From Paracoccus caeni (GTDB lineage Bacteria > Pseudomonadota > Alphaproteobacteria > Rhodobacterales > Rhodobacteraceae), in contig NZ_JAEPRQ010000006.1 in NCBI RefSeq assembly GCF_016629665.1, forward strand, positions 158,576 through 222,575: 64,000 nt of DNA. The letters run 5' to 3'. The notes under the pieces were generated by a model. The model did not search any database. It had not been told where the DNA came from and was given only the letters and a program-made list of their open reading frames with translations. The position numbers were made by a program, and so were the translations under genes. Shown piece after piece: positions 38,508-48,015 of the stretch. How positions within the stretch are numbered: position 1 is the first letter of the stretch; each line of letters starts with the position of its first letter.

Positions 38508-39008
38508 ATGGCCGGCGCGAAACTCGACGACATCGACCGCAAGATTCTTGCAGAGTTGCAGGCCGATGGCAGGATGACCAATGTCGAACTGGCCCGCCGC
38601 GTCGGCATCTCGGCCCCGCCCTGCCTGCGCCGTGTCCGCGCGCTTGAGGAGCTTGGCTTCATCCGTGGCTATCACGCCGATATCGACGCCCGCGAACTGG
38701 GCTTCGAGGTGCAGGTCTTTGCCATGGTCCGCCTGCAATCGCAGTCCGAGCGTGATCTTTCCGCCTTCGAGGCGCTGGTCAAGGAATGGCCACTGGTCCG
38801 CGAATGTCACATGCTGAACGGCGAGATCGACTTCATCCTGAAATGCACCTCGCCCGACCTGCCGACCTTTCAGCGCTTCCTGACCAACTCACTAACCGCC
38901 GCCCCGAACGTCGCCAGCGTCAAGACCTCGCTGGTGATCCGCGGCGCGAAGGACGAACCCGGCGTGCCCTTCGAGATCGTGGAAGAACGGGTGCGCGAGG
39001 CGGGATAA
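38508..39008 (+). CDS. Lrp/AsnC-family transcriptional regulator
   Basis: 166-aa feast/famine-type regulator: helix-turn-helix MAGAKLDDIDRKILAELQADGRMTNVELARRVGISAPPCLRRVRALE, then a RAM ligand domain. It lies divergent from trxB. The stop is followed after 12 nt by the left end of an IS5-type element; the reading frame appears intact. Confidence 0.92.
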   Translation: MAGAKLDDIDRKILAELQADGRMTNVELARRVGISAPPCLRRVRALEELGFIRGYHADIDARELGFEVQVFAMVRLQSQSERDLSAFEALVKEWPLVRECHMLNGEIDFILKCTSPDLPTFQRFLTNSLTAAPNVASVKTSLVIRGAKDEPGVPFEIVEERVREAG

Positions 39009-39020
39009 ACCGCATCTTAG

Positions 39021-39884
39021 GGTCAGGTTCATAGCCACTAGATTGCGGTTGCTGCGGGTGCGATGGCGGAGAGGAAGGCTATCGAGCGTCGGCCGTAGCG
39101 GGTCGCTACACGCCTGCAATCTTTGAGGCGTCCGAGCATGATCTCGATGCGGTTAGGCCGCTTTTCGTGGCGCTTGTCGTATTTCACGGTCTTCTGGCAC
39201 TGTTTTCGCCCCGGAATGCAGGCACGTATTCCTTTGACTTGTAACGCTTCCCTGATCCCGTAGCGTCATAGCCCGGGTCCCCGAGCAACCTGTTTACCCT
39301 CGGCAGGCTGGACAGGAGCGACCGCGCACCGAAGTAGTAGCTGACCTGTCCGACGGTGACGAACAGGTGTCGAGCGGTCGGCCCTGGCTGTCACAGATGG
39401 CGTTGCAGCTAGGCATTCATGTCGCCGTCGAGCCGGCCGATCAGACGCCCACACCCCCTTTTTTCAGGCCCATACTGGTCGCGGTCCGATGGGCCTTGAG
39501 GTACCCTCGCCGTGACGCTCGAACCAATGGCGCTGCCACGGCTCGACATCGATCATCACGGTCATCTTCTCGCCGTGCTCGGCAGCCAGATCAGCCATCA
39601 TACAGGCGAAAACACCCTTGCCGCTCCAGCGCTTCCAACGATTGTATAGCGTCTTGTGTGGCCCATAGGTCGGGCCGCCCCGCCAGCGCAACCGTTGCGA
39701 TTGACGAAGATGATCCACTCAGTAAACCTCGATCATCAACGCGAGGCTTGCCGTATGACTTGTGAAAATAAGAGAGCGAGACGCGCCATCTGTGCATCCG
39801 TAAGTCAGAAAAGATCAGACACGGTCGTCCTTCGATTTTCGAGCCGTGGATCATGAAAGAACCGGAAATCAACGGGTCCTGACC
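39021..39884 (-). mobile_element. Degenerate IS5-family (IS427-type) element, ~864 bp
   Basis: Boundaries are set by GGTCAGG at 39021 and its inverse CCTGACC ending at 39884, matching terminal inverted repeats of this group. 864 bp is the usual size. The transposase on the minus strand is broken by several frameshifts. A TTAG lies just outside the left end (39017-39020), a YTAR target of the family, and TAG follows one base after the right end. It separates the Lrp gene from tRNA-Phe. Confidence 0.8.
39030..39810 (-). pseudogene. IS5-family transposase remnant
   Basis: Fragments of one transposase are readable in different frames of the minus strand: HKSYGKPRVDD (N-terminal), GPHKTLYNRWKRWSGKGVFA with MMADLAAEHGEKMTVMID (central, with first catalytic Asp), AICDSQGRPL, and a LLGDPGYDA-like second catalytic segment, then a Y-(2)-R-(3)-E-like region near 39120-39200. 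At least four frameshifts and stops separate these, so the protein cannot be made. Confidence 0.8.
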
Positions 39885-40097
39885 ATAGCGTGGGTATGAT
39901 GCAATGACGACGAGTTTGCGGCATACAGCGGACATGCAACAACGGCTATGATCGCGAAATATGCTGGTGAAGATCGGCAGGAGATGCGGGCACGTCAGGT
40001 TGGCGAAAAGCAAAAATGAACGAATAAGCGCACAACGTTAATTGATACCCAGTGTGATACCAAAAAAGGGAGGGATATGTGTAAGCCTTCGAAAAGA

Positions 40098-40173
40098 TGG
40101 TGCCCGGAGGCGGATTCGAACCACCGACACGCGGATTTTCAATCCGCTGCTCTACCAACTGAGCTATCCGGGC
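40098..40173 (-). tRNA. tRNA-Phe (GAA)
   Basis: 76-nt cloverleaf on the minus strand beginning GCCCGGATAGCTCAGTTGG and ending TCCGGGC-ACCA with the CCA encoded. The anticodon arm GCGGA-TTGAAAA-TCCGC has GAA at the centre of the loop. T-arm GGTTCGAATCC is canonical. Between the IS5 remnant and this tRNA there are ~210 AT-richer bases with no recognisable gene. Confidence 0.97.
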
Positions 40174-40242
40174 AACCTTGGCGACGTTTCCGTCGCTGGC
40201 GTGAAGCGCTGTTTACGGTCGGCTTACGCGACTGTCCAGCCC

Positions 40243-40419
40243 CTAAACGCCATTTTTTCTACCCCGTTCATCCTCGTCCGAACTGATGTCGTCCAGAGGC
40301 GTGCCCGGAATGACATAAGACCCCTTCAGCCAACGACCAAGATCGATATCCGCGCAGCGTTTCGAGCAGAAAGGCCGGTATTTCTCGGCGCCGGGCTTGC
40401 CGCAGATCGGGCAGGCCAT
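40243..40419 (-). CDS. yacG: DNA gyrase inhibitor YacG-type zinc protein
   Basis: 58-aa protein that I read directly from the minus strand: CPICG at residues 3-7 and CSKRC at 18-22 give the Cys4 zinc site of the YacG family, followed by [16 protein letters not shown], a conserved segment. In E. coli YacG binds GyrB and inhibits DNA gyrase. It starts at 40419, overlapping the rng stop by one nucleotide, and is the last gene of maf-rng-yacG, an arrangement common in Rhodobacterales. Confidence 0.92.
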   Translation of the reverse strand: MACPICGKPGAEKYRPFCSKRCADIDLGRWLKGSYVIPGTPLDDISSDEDERGRKNGV

Positions 40420-41474
40420 CAGCCTTCCTCCGACAAAGCGGCCAGCCGCGCCAAGGGCACGCGATCGCGTTTGCGGTTGATTTCGTAAAGCCCCATCGTG
40501 GTCCAGCCGATCAGCGAGGTTTCCGCGCTTTCACCCTTGAAGGCGGCGCGCAGAATTTGGTCCAGCGTGGCCCGGTCGCGTTTCGGCATCGGCGCGAAAT
40601 CCACCGCGATCTGGCCGCCAAGCCCGCGCAGCCGCAATTGACGCGGTAAATCGCGGGCCAGCGCGATATTGGCCTTCAGCGCGGCGGCAGGGCTGGTGTC
40701 CTGCCCGGTATTCACATCCACCGCGACCAGCGCGCGGGTCTGTTCGATATAGGCGCTGGCCCCGCCGGTCAGATCGACGCGCGGCGACAGAAGCTCGTCA
40801 ATCGCGTCGCTGACCCCGCAGCGGTCGAAACTGTCTTCGCCGTCTTCCACGGCGTCCGGTTGCGGCTCTGCCCAGTCCATCCAGGCCTGTTCATGCGCAT
40901 CTGCCGCGTCGAGCAGCAGCTCCGGCGCGCCCGCATCCTCGGCCAAGACCTGATCGGCAAGGGCGATCAACTGAATCAGTTCGTCGCCGATCTCATCCGG
41001 CTCGGCATCGGCGGCGGCGCTGCGCAGGATCAGACCGTGGGATCGATCCTCAAGCGCGTCCTGCCCCATAGCCTGCAATGCCTCGCGCGTCTCATCGTCG
41101 CGGATGCGGCGCGAGACGTTGATCCCCGGTGCACCCGGCGTCACCAGCGCATAACGGCCGCGAAACAGCAGCCGGGACGAGACCGGGATCGCCTTGCCAT
41201 CCTCGGCAATTCCCGCCACCTGAACCAGCATCGGTTGCCCCTCGCGCATACCCGAGCGGTCGCGTAGATAGCCACGCTCACCTTCCGGCAGGCGAATGAA
41301 GGCGCCACCCTGCCCCTTCATCAGCCGCTCGACCACGCCGCGACAGATCGCGCCGGGCCGAAGCGGCGTCAGCGGACCGGGATCGAGGATCAGATCGGTC
41401 AGCCGACCATCCTCGATCAGCGCCGCAGCCTCTGAACCGAACGCCTGACCCAGAACGACCTGACGACCCTTCAT
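40419..41474 (-). CDS. Ribonuclease E/G-family protein, short form
   Basis: 351-aa protein related to RNase G/E. Contains an S1-like domain near residues 35-90 and the DNase-I-like catalytic fold with VDVNTG and QIAVDFAPM, which carry the two metal-binding aspartates of the family. It stops soon after, without the CPxC zinc-link and small domain, so it is ~140 residues shorter than E. coli RNase G. It overlaps maf by 4 nt and yacG by 1 nt. Confidence 0.88.
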   Translation of the reverse strand: MKGRQVVLGQAFGSEAAALIEDGRLTDLILDPGPLTPLRPGAICRGVVERLMKGQGGAFIRLPEGERGYLRDRSGMREGQPMLVQVAGIAEDGKAIPVSSRLLFRGRYALVTPGAPGINVSRRIRDDETREALQAMGQDALEDRSHGLILRSAAADAEPDEIGDELIQLIALADQVLAEDAGAPELLLDAADAHEQAWMDWAEPQPDAVEDGEDSFDRCGVSDAIDELLSPRVDLTGGASAYIEQTRALVAVDVNTGQDTSPAAALKANIALARDLPRQLRLRGLGGQIAVDFAPMPKRDRATLDQILRAAFKGESAETSLIGWTTMGLYEINRKRDRVPLARLAALSEEG

Positions 41475-42049
41475 GCCATCACCTTTTTTCCGTGAATGCC
41501 GACCGAGGCCAGCATGGATGCCGTCTCGGCCAATGGCAGGCCGACAACAGTGGTAAAAGAGCCCTGAATCCAGGGAATGAACGCCGCTGCCGCGCCCTGA
41601 ATGGCATAGGCTCCGGCCTTGCCCTGCCAGTCGCCGACATCAAGATAGCGTTGCAACTCGACCTCGGGGATCGGGCGCATGCGGACCAGCGTTTCGACCA
41701 ACCGCAGACGGCTTTTGCCGTCGTGATGCAGCACAACCGCCGTCAGCACGCGATGACGCCGCCCCGACATCAGCCGCATGAACCGCGCAGCCTCGTCCCG
41801 GTCCGCAGGCTTGCCAAGGATGCGGCGACCGACGGCGACGGTGGTGTCGGCGCATAGCAGCACCTCGCCCGCGCCCGCGCCAAGCGCACCGGCCTTGGCC
41901 AGCGCGATGCGGCGGACATAGTCGCGCGGCGCTTCGTTCTTCAGCGGGGATTCATCGATATCGGCGGCACGCAGGGCATCGGGCGTCACGCCGATCTGCG
42001 CCAGCAAGTCCAGACGGCGCGGGCTGGCCGAGCCGAGGATCAGCCGCAA
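41471..42049 (-). CDS. maf: Maf-family nucleotide pyrophosphatase
   Basis: 192-aa Maf protein; the family hydrolyses non-canonical or standard nucleoside triphosphates to monophosphates and has been linked with septum control. Typical opening [19 protein letters not shown] with SxSPRR, then the middle [15 protein letters not shown] segment and Y-x-[13 protein letters not shown] near the end. 50 nt downstream of infA; may share its transcript. Confidence 0.93.
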   Translation of the reverse strand: MRLILGSASPRRLDLLAQIGVTPDALRAADIDESPLKNEAPRDYVRRIALAKAGALGAGAGEVLLCADTTVAVGRRILGKPADRDEAARFMRLMSGRRHRVLTAVVLHHDGKSRLRLVETLVRMRPIPEVELQRYLDVGDWQGKAGAYAIQGAAAAFIPWIQGSFTTVVGLPLAETASMLASVGIHGKKVMA

Positions 42050-42098
42050 AGGCGCGGATGTCGATGGTAGGTTGTCGTCGGCGACAGCAGCGCCGACG

Positions 42099-42317
42099 TC
42101 ACTTGAAGCGGTAATTGATCCGCCCCTTGGTCAGGTCATAGGTGTTCATTTCCACCTGAACCTTGTCTCCGGCCAGAACACGGATGCGGTTCTTCCGCAT
42201 CTTTCCTGCCATATGCGCGATAATCTCATGGCCGTTTTCAAGCTCGACCCTGAACGTCGCATTGGGCAGGAGTTCCTTCACGACGCCGGGGAATTCGAGC
42301 ATTTCTTCCTTGGCCAT
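42099..42317 (-). CDS. infA: Translation initiation factor IF-1
   Basis: 72-aa OB-fold protein that binds the ribosomal A site and helps start codon selection. Essentially canonical: [20 protein letters not shown], then [18 protein letters not shown] and [11 protein letters not shown]. Start at MAKEEM as in all IF-1; an in-frame ATG two codons earlier is ignored. Followed by maf-rng-yacG on the same strand. Confidence 0.98.
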   Translation of the reverse strand: MAKEEMLEFPGVVKELLPNATFRVELENGHEIIAHMAGKMRKNRIRVLAGDKVQVEMNTYDLTKGRINYRFK

Positions 42318-42405
42318 GGTCACTCCATCAAGATCGTCCCGCAGGATTCGGGACGCCGAGTTAAATGCGCCCGAGACACATGGAATTCAAGTGAAAAGAG
42401 CCAAT

Positions 42406-43542
42406 CTAGGCGGTCTGGCCGGGACGTGATGCCCTTTCTGTCACGTTTTGCAGATTTTCATCATCTGCAAGTTGGGGCTGACGAAAGATGTCAGGGTCGC
42501 TGACATCGACAGGAACCGGATCGACCCCGGCATAAATATCCTCGCCGAAACTGCGGTGCCCGGCACGGCCCGGTGGTGCCATGGCGGGCGCATCGGGTCG
42601 GGCCGCCTGTTCAGCATCGATCAGACGGATCGCGTGGCAGCCATCAGCCTCGCCGAATTTGCCGGTGGCCAGCAATTGCCCGTCAGCCGTCTCGATCCGC
42701 GCTTCGGCAAGATCGACACGCGGCAATCGCAAAAGCGCCCCCTGCTTCAGATCGCGCAATTCGCCAAGGCTGATCCGGCGACGACAAAGGATGCCGATCA
42801 GATCGACGGGCGCATCCTGCATGTTCCGGTCCAGCGTCGCGCCCGGCAGCTGTGGCGCGGGCATGTCTGCCGCCGGTGCGTCCTGTGCAGACCCGCGCGC
42901 CTCGGCGATATGCGGCAAGGCCACGAAAATCTGCGCACGGCGGGTCTGTCCGCTGCCCAGCTCTACCTCGAAATCGAGGCCCAGAAATCCCTGATCTTCC
43001 AGCATCAGGCCCAGCGGGCGCGGATCGTCCAGATAGCCCGCATAGCGATAGCCGCGTAGCTCGGCGATGCCGTCCAGCCCTGACAGATCCTCGCCGATCT
43101 CGGCCATGGTCGCGTCGATGAACTCGGCGCAAAGCAAGGCATCGCTGCGGGTCAATTTGCGCTGGTCCAGCGCGCGGTTGGTGATCCGTCCGACCGCCTG
43201 CATCTCGATCAGCGCCGCGACCGCCTGCGGACACAGCGCCATCACCCCCAGAAGATCGCCCGGCCCCTGCAACAGCGCCAGCAAAGCCCGTTCCGGCAGA
43301 CGCTCGGTCAGGTCGGCCTGACTGATCGCGTCAACCCTGATCGAGACCGGACGCAGCGCCATCTGATACAGTCGCTGCGCCGCCCGACCTATGGCAAGAC
43401 CTGCGGCGCGGATCGGTGTGAGGGGCTGCGGCACGGACGGATGGGCGAAGGTTCCGGCCTGACCGGCACCCTGCCCCTGCCTGCGCAGAAACTGCCGGAT
43501 CATGCCGGATTGGCCGCCGCCCTCCTCCGAAAGATCATTCAT
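42406..43542 (-). CDS. FliM/FliN-type (SpoA-domain) protein
   Basis: About 378 aa, related to flagellar switch proteins: the C-terminal ~80 residues contain the SpoA/FliN fold (VDLIGILCRRRISLGELRDLKQGALLRLP, then ARIETADGQLLATGKFGE), preceded by a CheC/FliM-like middle domain. No flagellar gene is visible elsewhere in the window. The start is uncertain: MNDLSEEGG is used; MPLPVSG at 43593 is possible, and neither has a good SD. Downstream of a receiver-domain gene on the same strand. Confidence 0.75.
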   Translation of the reverse strand: MNDLSEEGGGQSGMIRQFLRRQGQGAGQAGTFAHPSVPQPLTPIRAAGLAIGRAAQRLYQMALRPVSIRVDAISQADLTERLPERALLALLQGPGDLLGVMALCPQAVAALIEMQAVGRITNRALDQRKLTRSDALLCAEFIDATMAEIGEDLSGLDGIAELRGYRYAGYLDDPRPLGLMLEDQGFLGLDFEVELGSGQTRRAQIFVALPHIAEARGSAQDAPAADMPAPQLPGATLDRNMQDAPVDLIGILCRRRISLGELRDLKQGALLRLPRVDLAEARIETADGQLLATGKFGEADGCHAIRLIDAEQAARPDAPAMAPPGRAGHRSFGEDIYAGVDPVPVDVSDPDIFRQPQLADDENLQNVTERASRPGQTA

Positions 43543-43627
43543 CTGCCGCCGACCCGAATCACCCGTTCCAGATCCCGAAACTGGCAGAGGCATGTTGATG
43601 ATGGGTTAATGCAGCCCGATCAAAGGC

Positions 43628-43990
43628 TCAGCGCAGCATCCGCCGGACTGCCGCCTGCAAATCACGCTCGGCCAAGGGCTTTGCCAGAATCGCATCGGCC
43701 TGGGTCACGCCCGCCCCTTCCTCGGGCGATCCGACCAGCACCAGAACCGGCGTCAGCGCCAGACTCGCATTCTCGTCCGCGCGCAATTCTGCAAGGATTT
43801 CAATGCCGGATCGGTTCGGCAGCGCCTTATTCAGGATCACCATGCGCGGCCTGATCTTGCGAATGGCGTCGATGCCGCCATAGCCGTCGCCATGCAGCGC
43901 CACGTGCCAGCCAGCACCCGCCAAGGCAGCACTGGCCCGCGCAGCCGGGCGGCCCTGATCCTCGATCATCAGAATGTCCATCATGGTCAC
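43628..43990 (-). CDS. Response-regulator receiver domain with missing phosphoacceptor
   Basis: 120-aa stand-alone CheY-type domain. The acid pocket is present (MIEDQ, residues 8-12), as is the conserved Lys in AILAKPLAE (~94), but the phosphorylated Asp is Asn (MVILNKALPNRSG, ~residue 54). It therefore may work as a phosphorylation-independent (pseudo-)receiver. A GTG start preceded by GGGGGAGG with 8 nt spacing is chosen. The next gene on the strand encodes the FliM/FliN-like protein, so the two may interact. Confidence 0.8.
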   Translation of the reverse strand: MTMMDILMIEDQGRPAARASAALAGAGWHVALHGDGYGGIDAIRKIRPRMVILNKALPNRSGIEILAELRADENASLALTPVLVLVGSPEEGAGVTQADAILAKPLAERDLQAAVRRMLR

Positions 43991-44120
43991 GCGAGATGCC
44001 TCCCCCAAAGCGTTCTCGTGCAGGTCAACTCAATTGTGAGGCAGAATTTCGCAGCCGCAAAACGACTTATGCGGGAATCGGCCAGATGCGCGGATTATGG
44101 CGCATATGGCGCGGCCCGCC

Positions 44121-44978
44121 TTAGATGGCGATGCCGTGACGCCCAGCCAGATCGGTGAAGAATTGCCACGCCACCCGGCCCGAACGGCCGCCGCGCGTGG
44201 CCTGCCATTCGATCGCCTCGGCCCGCAACTGTTCGGCCGCGATCTCCAGCCCATAGGCGCTGCAATAGCCGTTCACCATCGCCAGATAATCGTCCTGCGA
44301 GCAGGAATGGAAACCCAGCCACAGCCCGAAACGGTCCGACAGCGAGACCTTTTCCTCGACCGCCTCGCCCGGATGGATCGCGGTTGCGCGTTCATTGTCG
44401 ATCATGTCGCGCGGCATCAGATGCCGCCGGTTCGAAGTCGCATAAAGGATCACGTTCGAGGGGCGCCCGCTGATCCCGCCATCCAGAACCGCCTTCAGCG
44501 ATTTGTATTGGGTATCGTCATGGCTGAAGGACAGATCGTCCGAGAACAGCAGAAAGCGGCGATCCTTCGCCCGGCCCAGAATGGCCAGCAGACGCCCGAC
44601 CGTATCCAGATCCTCGCGCGAGATTTCGACCAGCACCAGCGGCAGGCCCTGCGCCACCGCCTCGGCATGGACGGCCTTCACCAGCGAGGATTTCCCCATC
44701 CCCCGCGCGCCCCACAACAGCGCATTATTCGCGCCAAAGCCGCGCGCGAATTGCAGCGTGTTGGCCAGCAGCGTTTCCTTGGACCGCTCGATCCCGATCA
44801 ACTGGACCAGATCGACGCGGGACACGGTTTCGACAGGCTCCAGCCGGTCGGGATCGGGATGCCAGATATAGGCGCTGGCTTCGCCAAAGCTGGGCAAGGG
44901 TGCGGGCGCCGGGGCAAGCCGCTCTAGCGCCGCGGCGATCCGGTGCAGCGGATCGGCGCTTTCATCGGCCATGCTCAT
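44121..44978 (-). CDS. DUF815/COG2607-family ATPase
   Basis: 285-aa predicted AAA+-like ATPase. Walker A is GARGMGKSS at ~residues 89-97; a Walker B-like [10 protein letters not shown] and the sensor-like [14 protein letters not shown] follow; an Arg-rich end contains [14 protein letters not shown]. Molecular role unknown for the family. The start overlaps the tatC stop by 4 nt (ATGA), making it the last gene of a tatA-tatB-tatC-ATPase transcript; MADES at 44972 is an alternative start. Confidence 0.85.
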   Translation of the reverse strand: MSMADESADPLHRIAAALERLAPAPAPLPSFGEASAYIWHPDPDRLEPVETVSRVDLVQLIGIERSKETLLANTLQFARGFGANNALLWGARGMGKSSLVKAVHAEAVAQGLPLVLVEISREDLDTVGRLLAILGRAKDRRFLLFSDDLSFSHDDTQYKSLKAVLDGGISGRPSNVILYATSNRRHLMPRDMIDNERATAIHPGEAVEEKVSLSDRFGLWLGFHSCSQDDYLAMVNGYCSAYGLEIAAEQLRAEAIEWQATRGGRSGRVAWQFFTDLAGRHGIAI

Positions 44979-45856
44979 GCCTTCTCTTCTTCCTCAACAT
45001 CCTCGACCCACAGACCCTGAGCTTTCAGCTCTTTCTCGCGCCGCCGTTCCATGCGGCGGATCAGGTGGATCGAGATCTCGTAAAGGCTGAAGATTGCCGC
45101 GAACAGCACCACCTGCGACATCACATCCGGGCCGGGTGTCACCACAGCGGCCATGATCAGGATGCCAACCACCGCATAGCGACGGACCGAGGCCAGACCG
45201 GCAGCCGTCACCAGCCCCGCCTTGCCCATCAGCGTCAGCAGCACCGGAAGCTGGAAGCTAAGCCCGAATGCGAGGATGAACTTGATGGTCAGCGACAGGT
45301 ATTCATTGGCCGAACCCTGAAACACGATCCCGGCCATCGCATTGCGCGCTTCCTCGGCGGGAACGGTGGCATCGTCGGGCAGCGTCAGCGGGCCCTGCTG
45401 GAAGCCAAGGAAGAAATCATAGGCCAGCGGTAGGATCGCATAATAGGCAAAGGCCGCGCCCAGAAAGAACATCGCCGGAGAGGCCAAGAGGAACGGCAGA
45501 AACGCCTGTTTTTCACTGCGATACAGGCCCGGCGCCACGAAGCGCCACATCTGATAGGCGATGATCGGAAAAGAGATGATGAACCCGCCGAGGAACGAGA
45601 TCCGGATCGTCATCAGAAACCCTTCCTGCAATTTCAGCAGGATCAGGCCACATTCCTGTCCCCGGCTGGCAAGCGCATCGCAGATCGGGTCGGTCAGGAA
45701 GTTGTAGATATGTTTCGCCGCCGGATAGCAGAGGATGGTGGCGATGACGAAGGCCAGCAGCGACCAGATCAACCGGGTCCGCAACTCGGCCAGATGCTCG
45801 ATCAGCGGGGCAGAGCTGTCGTCGAGATCGTCTTGCTGTTTGGGCTTCGTGGCCAA
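44975..45856 (-). CDS. tatC: Sec-independent protein translocase subunit TatC
   Basis: Core receptor of the twin-arginine translocase, ~293 aa with six membrane segments, for export of folded proteins. Family motifs: [18 protein letters not shown] at the N-terminus and the loop [15 protein letters not shown]. Start is a probable TTG (LATKPK read as M), two nt from the tatB stop; no ATG fits, as the frame upstream is antisense-like and Pro/Arg-rich. Overlaps the COG2607 gene. Confidence 0.94.
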   Translation of the reverse strand: MATKPKQQDDLDDSSAPLIEHLAELRTRLIWSLLAFVIATILCYPAAKHIYNFLTDPICDALASRGQECGLILLKLQEGFLMTIRISFLGGFIISFPIIAYQMWRFVAPGLYRSEKQAFLPFLLASPAMFFLGAAFAYYAILPLAYDFFLGFQQGPLTLPDDATVPAEEARNAMAGIVFQGSANEYLSLTIKFILAFGLSFQLPVLLTLMGKAGLVTAAGLASVRRYAVVGILIMAAVVTPGPDVMSQVVLFAAIFSLYEISIHLIRRMERRREKELKAQGLWVEDVEEEEKA

Positions 45857-45857
45857 T

Positions 45858-46373
45858 TCAGTCGTCTTTCGTATCGCTGCGCCGAACCGCGTGCAGGCGT
45901 CTGGTGCCGGGCCGGGCCGGAGCGGTATCAGGTGCTGCGGCAGGATCGGATGCAGGCTCGGGTGCCGGGGTTTCGGCAACAGGCGTCGGCGTGACCTCGG
46001 CGGGCTTTGCCACAGGGGCCGGGCTGCCTGCGGCTGTCGCAGGGGCGGCAGGATCAGGGCGCGCGGCAGTGCGGGTATCGGGCAGTTTCGGGTCCCATTT
46101 CTCGAAACGGTCCGCCGCCCGGTCCAGCGCGTCAAGGCCCAGCGATTTCTTCGATGTCACCGATTTCAGGTCGCGCAGCGACTTGGCAGCATCGTCGATG
46201 CCGCTGTTTTTGGCGGCTTCGTCCATTGCCGAGCTGAATTCCCGCGCCATGCTGCGCGCCTTCGCCGTGAACCGGCCAAGGGCGTGGAACAGATGCGGCA
46301 GATCCTTGGGACCGACGACGATCAGTGCTACCACACCGATCAGCAAAAGCTCGGTCCAGCCCACGTCGAACAT
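45858..46373 (-). CDS. tatB: Sec-independent protein translocase subunit TatB
   Basis: 171-aa single-span membrane protein that with TatC recognises twin-arginine signal peptides. [33 protein letters not shown] is the typical transmembrane and amphipathic helix; the last ~75 residues are a Pro/Ala/Thr-rich tail. Nine nt downstream of tatA. Confidence 0.94.
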   Translation of the reverse strand: MFDVGWTELLLIGVVALIVVGPKDLPHLFHALGRFTAKARSMAREFSSAMDEAAKNSGIDDAAKSLRDLKSVTSKKSLGLDALDRAADRFEKWDPKLPDTRTAARPDPAAPATAAGSPAPVAKPAEVTPTPVAETPAPEPASDPAAAPDTAPARPGTRRLHAVRRSDTKDD

Positions 46374-46382
46374 GGCGCGGCC

Positions 46383-46640
46383 TTAGCTGCGGTCGGTCGT
46401 CGGCGGGGTAACGTCGCGCGCCGCCTCGCCCGGAACGTCGCGCTTCACGTCGCGGGTCGCATCCTGCGTCGTGTCGGTGGCGTTCTCGATTTCCTTGTTG
46501 CCGTCATTCACGCCCTTCTTGAAGGCAGTGATTCCCTTGCCGACTTCGCCCATCAGCGACGACACCTTGCCCCTGCCGAACAGGACAAGCACGACGACCG
46601 CGATCAACAGAAGGCCGGGCAGGCCGATATTCTGAAACAT
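46383..46640 (-). CDS. tatA: Sec-independent protein translocase subunit TatA
   Basis: 85-aa pore-forming subunit with an N-terminal membrane helix ([19 protein letters not shown]), a hinge at FGRGK and an amphipathic helix ([15 protein letters not shown]), then an acidic and Thr-rich tail. The family start MFQNIG is used; the 35 codons upstream in frame are not protein-like. First gene of the tat operon. Confidence 0.94.
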   Translation of the reverse strand: MFQNIGLPGLLLIAVVVLVLFGRGKVSSLMGEVGKGITAFKKGVNDGNKEIENATDTTQDATRDVKRDVPGEAARDVTPPTTDRS

Positions 46641-46824
46641 GAGAGGCTCCCTTCTCGGACGGGAGTTCCGTCCGCGACAAGGTTTTATGCCGCCCCGCCG
46701 GTGAATGCAAAGCCCGAATCCGTGATCTTTTCGCCGGAACCGCATTCAAGATAACGTGCGCGGCGGAAAATCTTCTGCCGTCGCAAGCGCTTGGCAGCCG
46801 CAGCGGCCCGCGCCATAAGGGCTT

Positions 46825-47442
46825 ATGGACCTTTCGCTCTACATCACCGCCTTCGTCACCCTGTTCGTGGTGATCGACCCGATCGGGCTGGCGCCGATCT
46901 TCATCGCCCTGACCCCGGGGATGAGCGCGGCGCAGCGCCGCCGGATCGGCTTTCGGGCGGTGGTGATCGCCGGGGTGTTGCTGCTGATCTTCGGCCTCGC
47001 GGGCGAGACGATCCTGTCGGCCATCGGCATCTCGATCCCCGCCTTCCGCATCGCCGGCGGGCTTTTGCTGTTCCTGACCGCGCTCGACATGCTGTTTGAA
47101 CGCCGGACCGAGCGGCGCGAGGGTCAGGGTCATGGCGCCCCCGATGCCGAGGATCCTTCGGTCTTTCCGCTGGCAATGCCGCTGGTCGCGGGGCCGGGCG
47201 CGCTGGCGACGATGATCCTGCTGGTCGGACAGCAACCCGGCTGGGCCCATGCGCTGATCATCAATCTGGTGATGCTGGCGGTTCTGGTGATCGCCATGCT
47301 GCTGTTCGTGCTGGCGACACCTTTGGCCCATGCGCTTGGCCGCACCGGGATCATGGTGGTGACGCGCCTTTTGGGGATGCTGCTTGCGGCCCTTTCGGTG
47401 CAGTTCGTGATCGATGGAATGAAGGGTGCGGGGATCTTTTGA
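46825..47442 (+). CDS. MarC-family membrane protein
   Basis: 205-aa integral membrane protein of the MarC/NAAT group, six hydrophobic segments, with the family's FVVIDPIGLAPIFIALT loop in TM1 and the FPLAMPLVAGPGALATMILL segment mid-protein. Early reports linked the family with antibiotic tolerance; its molecular role is unsettled. Its stop shares one base with the next gene's ATG (TGATG), so the two are translationally coupled. Confidence 0.9.
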   Translation: MDLSLYITAFVTLFVVIDPIGLAPIFIALTPGMSAAQRRRIGFRAVVIAGVLLLIFGLAGETILSAIGISIPAFRIAGGLLLFLTALDMLFERRTERREGQGHGAPDAEDPSVFPLAMPLVAGPGALATMILLVGQQPGWAHALIINLVMLAVLVIAMLLFVLATPLAHALGRTGIMVVTRLLGMLLAALSVQFVIDGMKGAGIF

Positions 47443-48008
47443 TGGGCACGGATGACGGGATGCAGCTTGCCTATTACATCGTGCTGCTGGTGGTGATCGG
47501 CGGCGCGATGCTGTTCGAACTGTCGGGCCGGGGCGGTCAGGCAATCCGGCAGATGATGCTGTGGGTGGTGATCTTCGCCGGGGCCACGCTTGCGGCGACT
47601 TGGTGGACCGATAGCGGTGCCCGCCAGCAGGTGCTTGAAGGCGGCAGGATCGAGATCCCGGTGGGCCGGGACGGCCATTTCCACCTTGAGGCCGAACTGA
47701 ACGGCGTCCCGATCCGCTTCATGGTCGATACCGGCGCGTCCAGCATCGCGCTTGGCCGCGACGATGCCCGCGCCATCGGCATCGACCTGGCCGATCTGGC
47801 CTATGTCGGCACCGCCATGACCGCCAATGGCGAGGTCAAGACCGCCCCCGTCACCATCGACGAAATCGCCATCGGCGATATCGTTGACCGCAATGTCCGG
47901 GCATGGGTGATCGGCGGCGAGATGGACGGCTCGCTTCTGGGCATGTCCTACCTGCGCACCTTCGCCCGCGTCAGCTTCGAGGGCGATCTCTTGGTCCTCG
48001 AACGCTGA
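47442..48008 (+). CDS. Membrane-anchored retropepsin-like aspartic protease (TIGR02281 type)
   Basis: 188 aa with two N-terminal hydrophobic segments (YYIVLLVVIGGAMLFEL and MLWVVIFAGATLAATWW), then a single retropepsin domain with active-site FMVDTGASSIAL and a flap-like strand LLGMSYL(R)TF. Proteins of this kind act as homodimers. Coupled to marC. Substrate unknown. Confidence 0.88.
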   Translation: MGTDDGMQLAYYIVLLVVIGGAMLFELSGRGGQAIRQMMLWVVIFAGATLAATWWTDSGARQQVLEGGRIEIPVGRDGHFHLEAELNGVPIRFMVDTGASSIALGRDDARAIGIDLADLAYVGTAMTANGEVKTAPVTIDEIAIGDIVDRNVRAWVIGGEMDGSLLGMSYLRTFARVSFEGDLLVLER

Positions 48009-48015
48009 TCCAAAG

